A stretch of DNA of 64,000 bases from Arthrobacter sp. P2b (GCF_900168295.1 NZ_FVZL01000013.1:1-64000), one strand, 5' to 3'. Numbered from the stretch's first letter, positions 1 to 9,141 are shown. The notes: a model not told the origin generated them from the sequence alone. Numbers and translations: made by a program.

Positions 1-192
1 TTCGACCTGAACGGACTGCTCCGCGCCGGAGCAGAAGCCCGCGTACCGTTCTCCGTCGCAGGCGGCGTGAAAGTCGCCACCATCGCAGACGTCCAGAAAG
101 CAGGCGCCGACGTCGCCGTCGCCGGCGGAGCAATCTACGGCGCAGCCGACCCCGCCCTGGCAGCAAAAGAACTCCGCGCAGCCATCGCATAA
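1..192 (+). CDS. 3-hexulose-6-phosphate synthase-like protein, C-terminal part
   Basis: The window opens inside this gene; 63 codons remain before TAA. The visible end reads as the last strands of a small TIM barrel: an AGGV phosphate-binding turn followed by a second turn (VAVAGGAIYGA) and a terminal helix. That arrangement is typical of the OMP-decarboxylase superfamily members hexulose-6-phosphate synthase (HxlA) and keto-gulonate-phosphate decarboxylase. HxlA would join formaldehyde and ribulose 5-phosphate or run in reverse. A phosphofructokinase gene follows, which fits sugar-phosphate metabolism. The N-terminal catalytic residues are outside the window, so the substrate is not settled. 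Confidence 0.6.
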   Translation, partial: FDLNGLLRAGAEARVPFSVAGGVKVATIADVQKAGADVAVAGGAIYGAADPALAAKELRAAIA

Positions 193-202
193 CCCACCCC
201 CA

Positions 203-250
203 AACCGTGTACTGCCCGCACAAAACCACCACAGCGGGCAGTACACGGTT
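203..250 (+). terminator. Strong hairpin terminator after the hexulose-phosphate synthase-like gene
   Basis: A perfect 17-bp inverted repeat (203-219 with 234-250) encloses a 14-nt A/C-rich loop, 11 nt after the stop codon. It separates this gene from the phosphofructokinase gene. There is no long T-run, as is common in high-GC actinobacteria. Confidence 0.8.
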
Positions 251-376
251 CAGGTCGTCTCCGCTGGATCTGCGGCAACTCATCCACAACCTCGCCGTTC
301 TCGCAGCAAACCCCGGCCGGCAGGCCAAGTAGGCACAGCCCAAGCAGGAGCACATAACGCAGATTTGAGCCGAAAC

Positions 377-1402
377 ATGAAGATTGGAATCCTCACCAGC
401 GGTGGCGACTGCCCCGGACTGAATGCGGTGATCCGCGGAGCCGTCCTCAAAGGCATTGCCATCCACGGCCACGAGTTCGTCGGGTTCCTCGACGGCTGGC
501 GCGGCGTGGTGGAGGGCGACATCATCGACATCCCCCGCACCATGGTCCGCGGCATCGCCAAGCAGGGCGGCACCATCCTTGGCACCTCCCGCACCAACCC
601 GTTCGACAACGGCGGCGGCCCCGAGGTCATCAAAGCCCACATGGAACGCCTGGGCATCGACGCGATCATCGCCATCGGCGGTGAGGGAACCCTGGCCGCC
701 GCCAAGCGCCTCACCGACGCCGGACTGAAAATCGTCGGCGTGCCCAAGACCGTGGACAACGACCTCGACGCCACCGACTACACCTTCGGTTTCGACACCG
801 CCGTCCAGATCGCTACCGAAGCGATCGACCGGCTCCGCACCACCGGCGAATCCCACCACCGCTGCATGATCGCCGAAGTCATGGGCCGCCACGTGGGCTG
901 GATCGCGCTGCACGCCGGCATGGCCGCCGGCGCCCACGCCATCCTCATCCCGGAGCAGAAGGTCAGCATCGACCAGATCACCCAGTGGGTGAAGGAAGCC
1001 CACGCCCGCGGCCGCGCACCCCTGGTGGTCGTGGCCGAAGGGTTCGTGCCCGAGCACATGGAAGCCCCGCACTCCGAACGCGGCCTGGACACGTTCGGCC
1101 GGCCCCGCCTGGGCGGCATCGCCGACCAGCTCGCCCCGGAACTGGAAGCCCGCACCGGCATCGAAACCCGCGCCACCATCCTGGGCCACATCCAGCGCGG
1201 CGGCGTACCGTCCGCCTTCGACCGCGTCCTGGCCACCCGGCTCGGCATGGCCGCCATCGACTCCGTGGTGGAAGGCTTCTGGGGCACCATGGTGGCCCTG
1301 AAGGGAACGGACATCGAACACGTCGGCTTCCAGGAAGCCCTCGGCCAGCTCAAAACCGTCCCGCAGAAGCGCTACGACGAAGCCGCAGCCCTGTTCGGAT
1401 AA
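377..1402 (+). CDS. pfkA: 6-phosphofructokinase
   Basis: Phosphorylates fructose 6-phosphate at C1 in glycolysis in the cytosol. At 341 aa it has normal family length. The N-terminus carries the nucleotide loop ILTSGGDCPGLNAVIRG, and the fructose-phosphate site shows the PKTVDND motif and HIQRGG near the end. Residue 104 is Gly (GGEG), the residue linked to ATP use, while residue 124 is Lys (PKT), the residue usual in pyrophosphate-type enzymes. This mixed pair is known from actinobacterial ATP-dependent enzymes, so ATP is the likelier donor. A TTG at 365 could add four residues and has an AGGAG 14 nt upstream, but family alignment favours ATG 377. Confidence 0.93.
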   Translation: MKIGILTSGGDCPGLNAVIRGAVLKGIAIHGHEFVGFLDGWRGVVEGDIIDIPRTMVRGIAKQGGTILGTSRTNPFDNGGGPEVIKAHMERLGIDAIIAIGGEGTLAAAKRLTDAGLKIVGVPKTVDNDLDATDYTFGFDTAVQIATEAIDRLRTTGESHHRCMIAEVMGRHVGWIALHAGMAAGAHAILIPEQKVSIDQITQWVKEAHARGRAPLVVVAEGFVPEHMEAPHSERGLDTFGRPRLGGIADQLAPELEARTGIETRATILGHIQRGGVPSAFDRVLATRLGMAAIDSVVEGFWGTMVALKGTDIEHVGFQEALGQLKTVPQKRYDEAAALFG

Positions 1403-1839
1403 GGCAAGGACTTAGCAGCAATTTTTCCCGGAAACGACGCTTTCGCCAAGGTTTTTGCAACCTGGGTTTCCAGCGTTTCTCCAACTCCGGTTCATGAGAG
1501 TAGTTGTTGCCACTCGTTCAAGCGGTGTACCGGTATTTGACGGCTCATCGAATCTTGCCGGTTTTAAGGCGCTGCCCAAAATCACTCGATTTGGGAGACT
1601 CACTACCGCTTAGTTGGCGAAGCTACGCCCTTTGCTCACCACGCGCTTCGTCGCGGTGCCCCCAGGAGCGTGTTGCCGGCGCGGTGCTGCAGAATGACGG
1701 TCCCAGTTGAGCGGGGCAACCACTGTGAAAAGCCAAGCTATTCGCAAGCCCCTCCACCGATCCTTTCCTCGTAGGCATCATCCGTCCTGCAGTTGAGCTA
1801 TTCCGGGGCCTGAGAGCTCCGATAAGGAAAGGACTCGTA
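1403..1839 (+). other. 437-bp non-coding leader before the fibronectin-III protein
   Basis: No gene with family resemblance lies here. The stretch has less G+C than its flanks. Near its end TCCTTTCC (1761-1768) is exactly complementary to GGAAAGGA (1826-1833), which contains the ribosome binding site of the gene starting at 1840. A long structured 5' UTR is therefore possible. I could not match it to a known riboswitch class. Confidence 0.5.
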
Positions 1840-3828
1840 ATGAGCTTTCGAAGGCACGTTCCTCCCGGTACGCCAGGTAACCCGTCCTCACGCAGACGCA
1901 TCACCGGCTTGCTCGCGGGAACCACCACGCTGGCACTTGTGGGAGCCGGTGCGTCCGCTGTGATGGCGGCGAACCCCCCGGTCGGCCCCGGCAACATTGA
2001 AATCTTCACCAAGCGCGACATGGTCGCCATCGAGGGATACGCCGCGCAGGCGGGACAGGACGCGACCATCCGCGTGTCCCGCGGCGGTAACCTCATCGGT
2101 GTCGCACGCGGGGTGGTCGACGCCACAGGCTTCCTCGAGGTCAATCACCCGGGAGGTGTTTGCTGGGATGTGGTTACTCCCAACATCACAGGAGGCGACG
2201 AAGTCACGGTGGAGTTTGAGGACGGCAGCGGCGACGGAGCCCTGGCAGGCACGGCGGTCATCACCTCAGTCGACGCTGTTAACGGGACGCCCACTCCGGA
2301 CGTCGCCGGCGACGTCGAGGGCCAGGTTGTGGTCAAGGGCAAGTACGGCGCCGACGTCGACACCGCCCGCATGGCGGTGGAAATCGTCAACCCCGACATG
2401 AGGGACATGGGCATCGGCGAGCGGGCAATCGGCTGGCCCGACGATGAGGTACCTGCCGGCTACAGGGTCGATGGCGTCGCTGAGAACGGCGAGTTCACCG
2501 TGACGTACGGTTTCTTCTCTGAAGCCGAGCGGGACGCTGCTATGGCCGGCGACCCGTCCGTAGCGAGCTGGCAGGCAGAACCGGTGGGGGTTGAAGCACA
2601 GCTCGGCCTGACCATCTCCGAGTTCAAGGAGATCGACGGCCCAGGCTTCGGCGGATGCCCCGCGGGGCCCTCCGGGCAAGCACCCAACTCACCCACTGAG
2701 GCCTTCGCCAGCGCGGCAGGCAACGGCAGCATTACCGCCACCTGGGCACCCGCCACCGTCCCCGCGGACGCTCCGGCCATCACCGGCTACGAAGTGATCG
2801 CCGAGGACACTGTTCTGGGCCAGGAAGTGAGCATCAAGGTCGGAGCCGAAGAAACAAAAGCAACCATCCGCGGCTTGGTGGACGGTCAGGTGTACCCGGT
2901 CAAGATCGTGGCACTGAACGGACAGGCAAGCACCCCTGCGGCGGCCGGCACGGTTACCGCGACGTCTGCCGAGCTGCCTCCAGAGGCCTCCGCACCCACA
3001 GCCCCCGGCAACGTGGCGGTGAACGACGGTTCCCTGCTCGGTTCAGCGGATGTCACGTGGACCGCGGCCGCCGCCAATGGCTCGGCTGTCACCGGGTACA
3101 CCGTGGAGGCGCGGTCGGGCGATGCGGTAGTCGCAACGGCTGACGCAGGAAGCGGCGCCACTTCAGCCAAGCTCGAAGGGCTGACACCTGGCACAGAGTA
3201 CAGCTTCGTCGTCACGGCCAAGAGCAGTGCCGGCAACACCGCAGCCGAACCGGTTATCTACTCCGTGAAGGCAGGGGACCTGACTGCACCGTCCGCTCCC
3301 AACGTCGTCCGGGTCACCACCGGCAACGGCAGCGCGACTGTCGAATGGCAGGGTGCAGCCGCGGGCAATACGCCGGTTACCGGTTACGTCCTGACGGCTA
3401 CGCCGGCGACAGGAACAGCGGTCACGGTGGAGACGGACGCGGCAGCGCGTACCGCCGTGCTGAGCGGGTTGACCAACGGCACCACCTACACCCTCAAGCT
3501 GGTCGCTAAGAGCGCAGCAGGCGATAGCGCTCCGGCAACCTTTGGTACCGGCGCTTCGTCAACCGTGACTCCCGCGGACCAGCTCACGGCCACGGCCGAG
3601 TACCGCGCTGACAAGCAGGAATGGCGCATCGGTGGAAGCGCCAGCATCACCACCGCCAACACGATTACGGTCACGAACGCCAACAATGTGCGGATCGGCA
3701 CCGCGGTGGTGGCCGCTGACGGTACCTGGACACTCCGTGCCCGTAACTCGGCCGCCCCTGTGACGCCAACCGTCAAGGTAACGTCCTCCGCAGGCGGATC
3801 CATCACTGTATCCGTCAGTACGAGGTAG
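1840..3828 (+). CDS. Secreted fibronectin type III repeat protein
   Basis: A 662-aa exported protein. The first 45 residues form a signal peptide with an arginine cluster (SSRRR), a hydrophobic core and an Ala-x-Ala-type cleavage site (VMA-AN). Residues about 45-280 form a Ser/Gly/Asp-rich region of unknown fold. Three fibronectin III domains follow at roughly 281-373, 385-478 and 483-578, each with a conserved W and the GLTNGTTYTLKLVAKSAAG-type strand. Residues 580-662 form a final beta-rich domain. No enzyme motif, LPXTG anchor or C-terminal membrane helix is visible, so it is probably a released or non-covalently attached surface protein. The GGAAAGG ribosome site 7 nt upstream fixes the start. 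Substrate or partner unknown. Confidence 0.85.
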   Translation: MSFRRHVPPGTPGNPSSRRRITGLLAGTTTLALVGAGASAVMAANPPVGPGNIEIFTKRDMVAIEGYAAQAGQDATIRVSRGGNLIGVARGVVDATGFLEVNHPGGVCWDVVTPNITGGDEVTVEFEDGSGDGALAGTAVITSVDAVNGTPTPDVAGDVEGQVVVKGKYGADVDTARMAVEIVNPDMRDMGIGERAIGWPDDEVPAGYRVDGVAENGEFTVTYGFFSEAERDAAMAGDPSVASWQAEPVGVEAQLGLTISEFKEIDGPGFGGCPAGPSGQAPNSPTEAFASAAGNGSITATWAPATVPADAPAITGYEVIAEDTVLGQEVSIKVGAEETKATIRGLVDGQVYPVKIVALNGQASTPAAAGTVTATSAELPPEASAPTAPGNVAVNDGSLLGSADVTWTAAAANGSAVTGYTVEARSGDAVVATADAGSGATSAKLEGLTPGTEYSFVVTAKSSAGNTAAEPVIYSVKAGDLTAPSAPNVVRVTTGNGSATVEWQGAAAGNTPVTGYVLTATPATGTAVTVETDAAARTAVLSGLTNGTTYTLKLVAKSAAGDSAPATFGTGASSTVTPADQLTATAEYRADKQEWRIGGSASITTANTITVTNANNVRIGTAVVAADGTWTLRARNSAAPVTPTVKVTSSAGGSITVSVSTR

Positions 3829-3866
3829 CCACATCCACTGTTGACGGCCAGAGAACGGCTCTTCGA

Positions 3867-3902
3867 AGAAGTCCTCCGTCCCCTGAGGGACGGAGGACTT
3901 CT
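3867..3902 (+). terminator. Terminator after the fibronectin-III gene
   Basis: A perfect 16-bp stem (3867-3882 with 3887-3902) with a CTGA loop lies 38 nt after the stop codon. It is the longest perfect hairpin in this part of the window and clearly ends the upstream transcript. Confidence 0.85.
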
Positions 3903-3964
3903 GTCGTTGGTGAAGGTTCTATGGCCGCGAAAGTGAGTGCTCAACCACTACGAGGTCCGTCAAG

Positions 3965-4972
3965 ATGGTAGGTATGTTGCCTTTGAGCCAGATCTTCGCG
4001 TTGAGGGAAACGGTGGACCAAGAGTGGTGCTCCCCAGTTGCCGACGCTGTGGGCGAGTGCTGGGGCTTGCCGGCGGGGGCTCTCCGTTTCTGGCGTTCGT
4101 CCGCGGCCCACGTGTTTGTTGCCCCGCCAGGAGCTGACTCCCGAGGTGTGCTGTACGCGCGGTTCGCGCCCGCGGAGGACCCCGCGGGGTACCGCCTTGC
4201 CGAAGGCGCGCGGTTCCATGCCCGTTTGGCAGCCGCTGGCGCTTCTGTTGCGCGGGTTGTCCCCTCCCGAATAAACACGATGGTCGAGCGGATCGGTACG
4301 CCGCTCGGCGACATGTACGCCTCGGTCCTGGGCAAGGTGGACGGGGACGAGCTGGATGTTGAGGAGCTCGACGGCGGTGCTGCCGCCGCCTGGGGAGCAG
4401 CGCTGGCTGCCTTTCACCAGGCCGCGGGCCAGCCGGCCATGCGAGCCCAGACAAAGCCGCCGGATCCGTTCGCCGCCTTGGCAGCTGCCCCTGCTGCACT
4501 GGAAGATCCGGAACTGGCGGAAGCTGCGAAGACCCTGAGCACAGTACTAACGGCCAGCCCTGCCACGCCGCTCGTTCTCGGTCACGGCGACTTTGAACTC
4601 GACAACCTGCGCTGGACTGACGGATGGCCTGCCTGCTTCGACCTGGACGAATCCGGGGCTATGCCGGCGGCAGCGGATGTGGCCTCAGCAGCACGGGACC
4701 TTCTGGGGCCGCGCCCAGGTTCCCCGGAACATCCCGAGCTCCTAACGGCCTTCCTCCAGGGCTACCAACGCATCTCGGGCCAAACCATCGAGCCCCAGGA
4801 GCTGGTGTTGCCCCGGGCAGCCTTCGCCGCGCAGCAACTGCTGCAGTCAACTGAAGTCCTGGATATTCGCTCCCCCTCCGTCGCCTGGCTCAAAGAACTG
4901 GACGGGTCCCTGCGAACCCATTACCAAATTCAGCACGACCTTCTACTGATGACCGCGGACGTATTGGTTTAG
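3965..4972 (+). CDS. Phosphotransferase family protein (APH-like)
   Basis: A 335-aa member of the aminoglycoside/choline-kinase-like phosphotransferase family (PF01636). The catalytic loop HGDFELDNL at about residues 202-210 has the expected His, Asp and Asn, and a following FDLDES supplies the metal-binding aspartate. The N-terminal ATP-binding half is poorly conserved. Family members phosphorylate small hydroxyl compounds; this sequence gives no substrate and no specific reason to call it an antibiotic resistance gene. It stands alone between a terminator and a convergent gene. Two ATGs (3965, 3974) are possible; a GAGG at 3950-3953 fits 3965. Confidence 0.75.
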   Translation: MVGMLPLSQIFALRETVDQEWCSPVADAVGECWGLPAGALRFWRSSAAHVFVAPPGADSRGVLYARFAPAEDPAGYRLAEGARFHARLAAAGASVARVVPSRINTMVERIGTPLGDMYASVLGKVDGDELDVEELDGGAAAAWGAALAAFHQAAGQPAMRAQTKPPDPFAALAAAPAALEDPELAEAAKTLSTVLTASPATPLVLGHGDFELDNLRWTDGWPACFDLDESGAMPAAADVASAARDLLGPRPGSPEHPELLTAFLQGYQRISGQTIEPQELVLPRAAFAAQQLLQSTEVLDIRSPSVAWLKELDGSLRTHYQIQHDLLLMTADVLV

Positions 4973-5025
4973 CCAGCTTGAGAGCGGCCGCAGAAAGAGT
5001 GCTTTCGCGCCCTCCGTGGGGATTC

Positions 5026-5937
5026 TCAGGTCTCAGTGAGAGCGCTGTTGCGTTGAGCAAGGGTCAGGAAGATCCCTGTGTGGTCAAGGCCGCCGTCGCC
5101 CCGCGCGACCATATCCTCGAAAAGATCCTTGATTACCGTGCTCAGGGGTAGCTCCAGCTGTGCCGTTCCAGCCGCCCCCAGCACGAAGTTGAGGTCCTTC
5201 AGCTGGTTTTGGGCGCTGCCGCCCCCTGTGAAGTCGCCGTCAATCCATCTGTGCCCCTTTTGGCGCAGCACCTTGGAGTCGGCCAGCCCGCCCCGGAGCA
5301 GTTCGAGCATCACCGATGGATCGAGTCCCCCGCCGCGCGCGAGAAGCATGGCTTCGGAAACTGCCGTGACCGTGCCGGCGACCACGATTTGGTTGCAGGC
5401 CTTGGCGAGGGCGCCCGAACCTCCGGACCCCATGTGCCGGATGGTGCTGCCCATGAACTCGAACGCCGGGGCGACCGAGCGAAGTGCGTCCTCGTCCCCG
5501 CCCACCATGATGCTCAAGGTGCCGTTTTCGGCACCGACGGTGCCGCCACTGACGGGGGCGTCCAGGACCCGGACCCCGTGTTCGCTAAGCATTCGTTCGC
5601 CAAAGGCCGCCACTGCCCCCGGCGAGACGGTCCCGTGCACGACGAGTATGGGCCGGGCAATGCCCCGGGCTGTCCATCCGGCTATCAGGCCCTCTTCTCC
5701 CGGAAGCAACGATTCGACGTGGCTTAGGTCCGGCAACACGGTGAGGACGATGTCGGCGGCCGCCTCAAAAGGTGAAGTCGCAACGCGGGCGCCCAGGCCC
5801 ACCAAGGTTTCGGCCTTCGAAGCAGTCCGGTTCCAGACTGTCAGCTCGCCGTAGCCCTTCAGCAGCCGGCGGGCCATCGGTTCCCCCATCGGCCCTAATC
5901 CCATCAGGGCAAGCGCTGGGTGGTCATGTTCAGGCAT
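5026..5937 (-). CDS. Beta-hydroxyacid dehydrogenase (3-hydroxyisobutyrate / tartronate-semialdehyde reductase family)
   Basis: A 303-aa NAD(P)-dependent oxidoreductase. An N-terminal Rossmann fold begins with GLGPMGEPMARRL. The substrate loop DAPVSGGTVGAENGTL lies near residue 125, and the catalytic lysine in GALAKACNQI near residue 180. The family reduces or oxidises small beta-hydroxy acids such as 3-hydroxyisobutyrate or tartronate semialdehyde. It is the last gene of the TRAP operon, 28 nt after dctM, so it probably acts on a product of the imported organic or sugar acid. An AAGGA ribosome site 5 nt upstream supports the start. The exact substrate cannot be read from the sequence. Confidence 0.85.
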   Translation of the reverse strand: MPEHDHPALALMGLGPMGEPMARRLLKGYGELTVWNRTASKAETLVGLGARVATSPFEAAADIVLTVLPDLSHVESLLPGEEGLIAGWTARGIARPILVVHGTVSPGAVAAFGERMLSEHGVRVLDAPVSGGTVGAENGTLSIMVGGDEDALRSVAPAFEFMGSTIRHMGSGGSGALAKACNQIVVAGTVTAVSEAMLLARGGGLDPSVMLELLRGGLADSKVLRQKGHRWIDGDFTGGGSAQNQLKDLNFVLGAAGTAQLELPLSTVIKDLFEDMVARGDGGLDHTGIFLTLAQRNSALTET

Positions 5938-5965
5938 TGGAATCCTTTAGAGATTAGGGCAGACG

Positions 5966-7243
5966 TTACTGGTTGGTCAGGAGATCGGACGGCCACAGGA
6001 TGAGCTGCGGGAAGACGGCCAGCATGACGATGGCAACCACCATGACCACGTAGAGCGGCACCGCGGCCTTCACGATCTTCTCCATCGGCAGCCCGCTGAC
6101 ATAGGACGCCGCGAACAGGCAGACGCCGACAGGCGGCGTGACCAGGCCAACGGCAAGGGCAGCAACGAGGAAGACGACGAAGTGGATGGGATCCACGCCG
6201 GAAGACACAGCCGCGGGCATGAGCACCGGTGTGCAAAGAAGGATGGCGGCGACTTTGTCCATCACCGTTCCGATGATGATCAGGATCAGCCCGATCAGCA
6301 GCATGACGATGGTGGGGTCGGTGCTGACGCTCAGCAGCCAGCTGCTGACCTTTGCCGGCAGTCCGTCAATGGTGAAGATGTAAGAGGCGACGCCGGCGAT
6401 CATGGCGATGAGCAGGATGGTGCCGGTGGTGAGGCCAGCGTCCACGATCATTTTGGGCATCTGGCGCCACTTCATGTCCCGGTAGACATAGATGCCCACC
6501 AACAGGCTGTAGAAGACGGCGACGGCGGCAGCCTCCGTGGGCGTGACGAGCCCGCTGAACATGCCCACCAGGATGATCACCGGGCCGCCCATGGCCGGGA
6601 TTCCCCCGAGGACGATCCTCAGGCCCTTCTTGAAAGGCGTCCTTGAGACCTCGCCGTAACCGTGGCGTGCCGACAGGAAGAAATTCACAAGCATCAGGAC
6701 GAGGATCAGGACAATGGACGGTCCAAATCCTCCCGCGAGTGCCGCGCCTACCGACACGTTCGCGGTCGAGGCGGCGATGATCATGAGGATGCTCGGCGGT
6801 ATCAGTGAGGACAGGGTAGCGGTGACCATGGTCATCGCGGCCGCATAGGGCCGCGGGTACTTATGGTCAGTCATGGCCTTGATCTCGATCTTGCCAAGGC
6901 TGACAATGTCGGCAACCGAGGAACCGGAGATGCCGCCGAAAATTGCGCTCGATGCGATGTTCACTTGGCCAAGGCCGCCACGGAAGCGGCCGAAGATGAC
7001 TTCGGCGCCACGGAAGATGCGGTCTGAAATACCACCTCCGGCCATGAGGTTGCCGGCCAGGACGAACAAGGGGACAGCAACCAGCAGGAAGCTGTTCATG
7101 GAGCTCATCATTGACTGGGGCAACAGGTCGAGGGGGATGTCGAAGATCAGCAGCGTGGCGATGACGCCGATGCCGAGTGAGACTGAGAGCGGAACGCCCA
7201 GCAGCAGCAGGAGGAGGAAAATGCCCAGCAGGGTCAGGCTCAT
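5966..7243 (-). CDS. dctM: TRAP transporter large permease (DctM)
   Basis: A 425-aa very hydrophobic protein with about 12 membrane segments, the proton/sodium-coupled translocation subunit of a TRAP importer. Family signatures include LFVLAGNLMAGGGISDRIF near residue 60 and FGGISGSSVADIVSLG near residue 100. It overlaps the small permease gene by four bases (ATGA), with AAGGAGAG upstream, so the two subunits are translationally coupled. With DctP and DctQ it forms one complete importer, presumably for a carboxylate such as a sugar acid given the neighbouring gluconokinase and hydroxyacid dehydrogenase. Confidence 0.95.
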   Translation of the reverse strand: MSLTLLGIFLLLLLLGVPLSVSLGIGVIATLLIFDIPLDLLPQSMMSSMNSFLLVAVPLFVLAGNLMAGGGISDRIFRGAEVIFGRFRGGLGQVNIASSAIFGGISGSSVADIVSLGKIEIKAMTDHKYPRPYAAAMTMVTATLSSLIPPSILMIIAASTANVSVGAALAGGFGPSIVLILVLMLVNFFLSARHGYGEVSRTPFKKGLRIVLGGIPAMGGPVIILVGMFSGLVTPTEAAAVAVFYSLLVGIYVYRDMKWRQMPKMIVDAGLTTGTILLIAMIAGVASYIFTIDGLPAKVSSWLLSVSTDPTIVMLLIGLILIIIGTVMDKVAAILLCTPVLMPAAVSSGVDPIHFVVFLVAALAVGLVTPPVGVCLFAASYVSGLPMEKIVKAAVPLYVVMVVAIVMLAVFPQLILWPSDLLTNQ

Positions 7244-7821
7244 GCGATCATCTCTCCTTTGAGGATCCGCTTACGCATATAGGGGGAGAAGTAGACGGTG
7301 GTGATATGGGCGACGATTGCGAGTGCCGCGCCAATTACAAGGGGAAGTGTTACCAGGAACATCTTGAGTCCCAGGGCAGGACTGGACTCTCCGGCGGCGT
7401 ACTGCTGCAGCATCAGTTCCCACGTCTTGTAAAGCAGGACACTGAAGAACACGGTCCCGCAGATGGCGTAGAGATGCATGCTGACTTGCTTAAGCCAGGC
7501 TGGTCCCCACGCCACCGCGAAGTTCACGCGCGGGTGCACGGCGGCCCGGAAGCCGGCTGCCATCCCCAGGAAGGTGGTGTCCATGAACAGGAAACGGGTC
7601 AGTTCCTCGGTCCATGGCAGCGAGGCTCCCATCTGCCGGCTGACCATCTGGGCCGCAAGGCTAAGCAGCATCGCGCAGATTCCGACGAAGAGGAGAGCAT
7701 CCACGGCCTTCCAGATCAGGCCATGAGGTTCCGGGACTTCGCCTGCCGGAACCACCGTGATGCCATCTTCGGCCGCCTGGTGTTCGGCCCCACGGGTTGG
7801 GGTGGTTCCTTCATCATGCAT
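7240..7821 (-). CDS. dctQ: TRAP transporter small permease (DctQ)
   Basis: A 193-aa protein with four hydrophobic segments and the family-typical SLPWTEELTRFLFMDTTFLG stretch between the second and third. DctQ anchors the complex and pairs with DctM. An upstream in-frame ATG at 7911 would run into the end of dctP; ATG 7821 has GCAGGAG nine bases ahead and leaves a 31-nt gap, so it is chosen. The roughly 40-residue polar cytosolic lead rich in Glu and Thr before the first helix is longer than in many family members. Confidence 0.9.
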   Translation of the reverse strand: MHDEGTTPTRGAEHQAAEDGITVVPAGEVPEPHGLIWKAVDALLFVGICAMLLSLAAQMVSRQMGASLPWTEELTRFLFMDTTFLGMAAGFRAAVHPRVNFAVAWGPAWLKQVSMHLYAICGTVFFSVLLYKTWELMLQQYAAGESSPALGLKMFLVTLPLVIGAALAIVAHITTVYFSPYMRKRILKGEMIA

Positions 7822-7852
7822 TGCACTCGTCTCCTGCACTGGACCCGTCACC

Positions 7853-8878
7853 TTACCGTCCAAGGAATTCAAGGCTTGACTGTACGAATTCCTTGCCCAC
7901 CTTGCCTTCAAGCTCGGGGTAGACCTTCTGCGCTGCCGCCTGGAACTTTTCCCGGGCTTCAGGCGTCAGTTCGTTGATCTTCACGCCTTCGCCTTTCAGC
8001 TTCTCAAGGGTTTTGGCGGCTTCGTCGGTGTCGTACTTCGTCTTGAAGTCAGCGGTGTCGTCTGCAGCTTCCTGCAGGACCTTCCGGGTGTCCTCATCGA
8101 ACGAGTCCCACTTCTTCTTGCTGAACCCGAGGACGAGGCCGTCCGAGATGTGGCCGGTCAGGGAGAGGTAGTCCTGGACTTCGAAGAACTTGTTGTTGAC
8201 TGGAACTTCCAGGGGGTTTTCCTGGCCGTCGATAGTGCCGAGCTGCAGGGCGGTGTAAACCTCTTTGAAGTCCATGGGCGTCGGGTTGGCGCCGACTGAA
8301 CCAAAGAACTTCACCCAGAGGTCATTCTGCGGTACGCGGAGCTTCAGGTCCTTGAAGTCCTCGGGCTGGGTGATGGGACGCACCGAGTTGGTGGTGTGCC
8401 GGGGAGTACGGGTCAGCATGGACACGCCCTTGATGCCCAGCTTGTCCAGTGAGCCCAGCAGTTCCTTGCCTGGCTCGCCTTCAAAGTACTTGGTGACCTC
8501 CTCCGAGTCCTTGAAAAGGTAGGGAAGGCTGACGGCATTCATCTTCGGCTCGAAGGACGCGTACACCGAGGTGGACATGATGGTCGAGTCCAGCGTGCCA
8601 TTTCCAAGCAGGTTGACGGCGGCGTTCTGGTCCCCGCCAAAAAGGGTGCCGTCGGGGAACGTTTCGACCTTGACCTTGCCGTCGCTCAGCTCGGCAACCT
8701 TGTCGGCGAAGTGCTTTGCGGAGACGCCCATGGAAGAGGTTGCCGGGTCACCGAGGCCGAGGCGCACGGTGGTGCTGGCGCCGGCACCGCCGGCGCCGCC
8801 CCCGCCGCAACCGCTGAGGACAGTACTAACGGTGAGTGCAACGGCCACAGCTGCGGCGGCCAGGATGCGCTTTGGCAT
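7853..8878 (-). CDS. dctP: TRAP transporter solute-binding lipoprotein (DctP)
   Basis: A 341-aa extracytoplasmic receptor. The signal peptide ends in a lipobox (LSGC), so the protein is lipid-anchored to the membrane, as usual for Gram-positive hosts. The family core includes the RVPQNDLWVKFFGSVGANP region with the Arg that usually binds a ligand carboxylate, and the GTIDGQENP loop. First gene of the dctPQM-dehydrogenase operon; AAAGGAG seven bases upstream. A 19-bp operator copy lies 192 nt before the start, pointing to control by the adjacent LacI protein. Confidence 0.93.
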   Translation of the reverse strand: MPKRILAAAAVAVALTVSTVLSGCGGGGAGGAGASTTVRLGLGDPATSSMGVSAKHFADKVAELSDGKVKVETFPDGTLFGGDQNAAVNLLGNGTLDSTIMSTSVYASFEPKMNAVSLPYLFKDSEEVTKYFEGEPGKELLGSLDKLGIKGVSMLTRTPRHTTNSVRPITQPEDFKDLKLRVPQNDLWVKFFGSVGANPTPMDFKEVYTALQLGTIDGQENPLEVPVNNKFFEVQDYLSLTGHISDGLVLGFSKKKWDSFDEDTRKVLQEAADDTADFKTKYDTDEAAKTLEKLKGEGVKINELTPEAREKFQAAAQKVYPELEGKVGKEFVQSSLEFLGR

Positions 8879-9069
8879 CTGATTCTCCTTTGAATACTTG
8901 CTGGTTCCTGGCCGGTACGGACAGGGGTACTGATGCTTCGATGGCGGTGGTTAAGGCGTCTTGGGCTGTGCGGATATGGTCGAGAAGGGCTGCTCTTGCT
9001 GCTTTCTCGTCTCGCTTGCCCGGTGCCTTGCAGTCGCGGCCTACGGAACAGGGTGGAAGATTGCGGTAT

Positions 9070-9088
9070 AAGTGGAACCGGTACACTT
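9070..9088. promoter_or_regulatory. Operator copy 1 (dctP side)
   Basis: AAGTGGAACCGGTACACTT, an imperfect dyad with AAGTG/CACTT arms and an ACCGGT core. Its exact reverse complement occurs at 10257-10275 on the other side of the LacI gene. The dyad and its placement fit the binding site of the LacI protein encoded between them. Confidence 0.8.
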
Positions 9089-9141
9089 TTTTACCACAGC
9101 GCGGGTGGGGCTGTAAACCGTTGAGAAGCGGATGCTACTTG

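Noticed and set aside
1690..1770. Cyclic-di-GMP-type riboswitch in the fibronectin-III leader
   Set aside because: A GGGCAACC-like stretch was suggestive, but the conserved GGGACGCAAAGCC element and the rest of the fold could not be found.
3965..4972. Aminoglycoside resistance gene
   Set aside because: Only the general phosphotransferase core is conserved; nothing links it to an antibiotic substrate.
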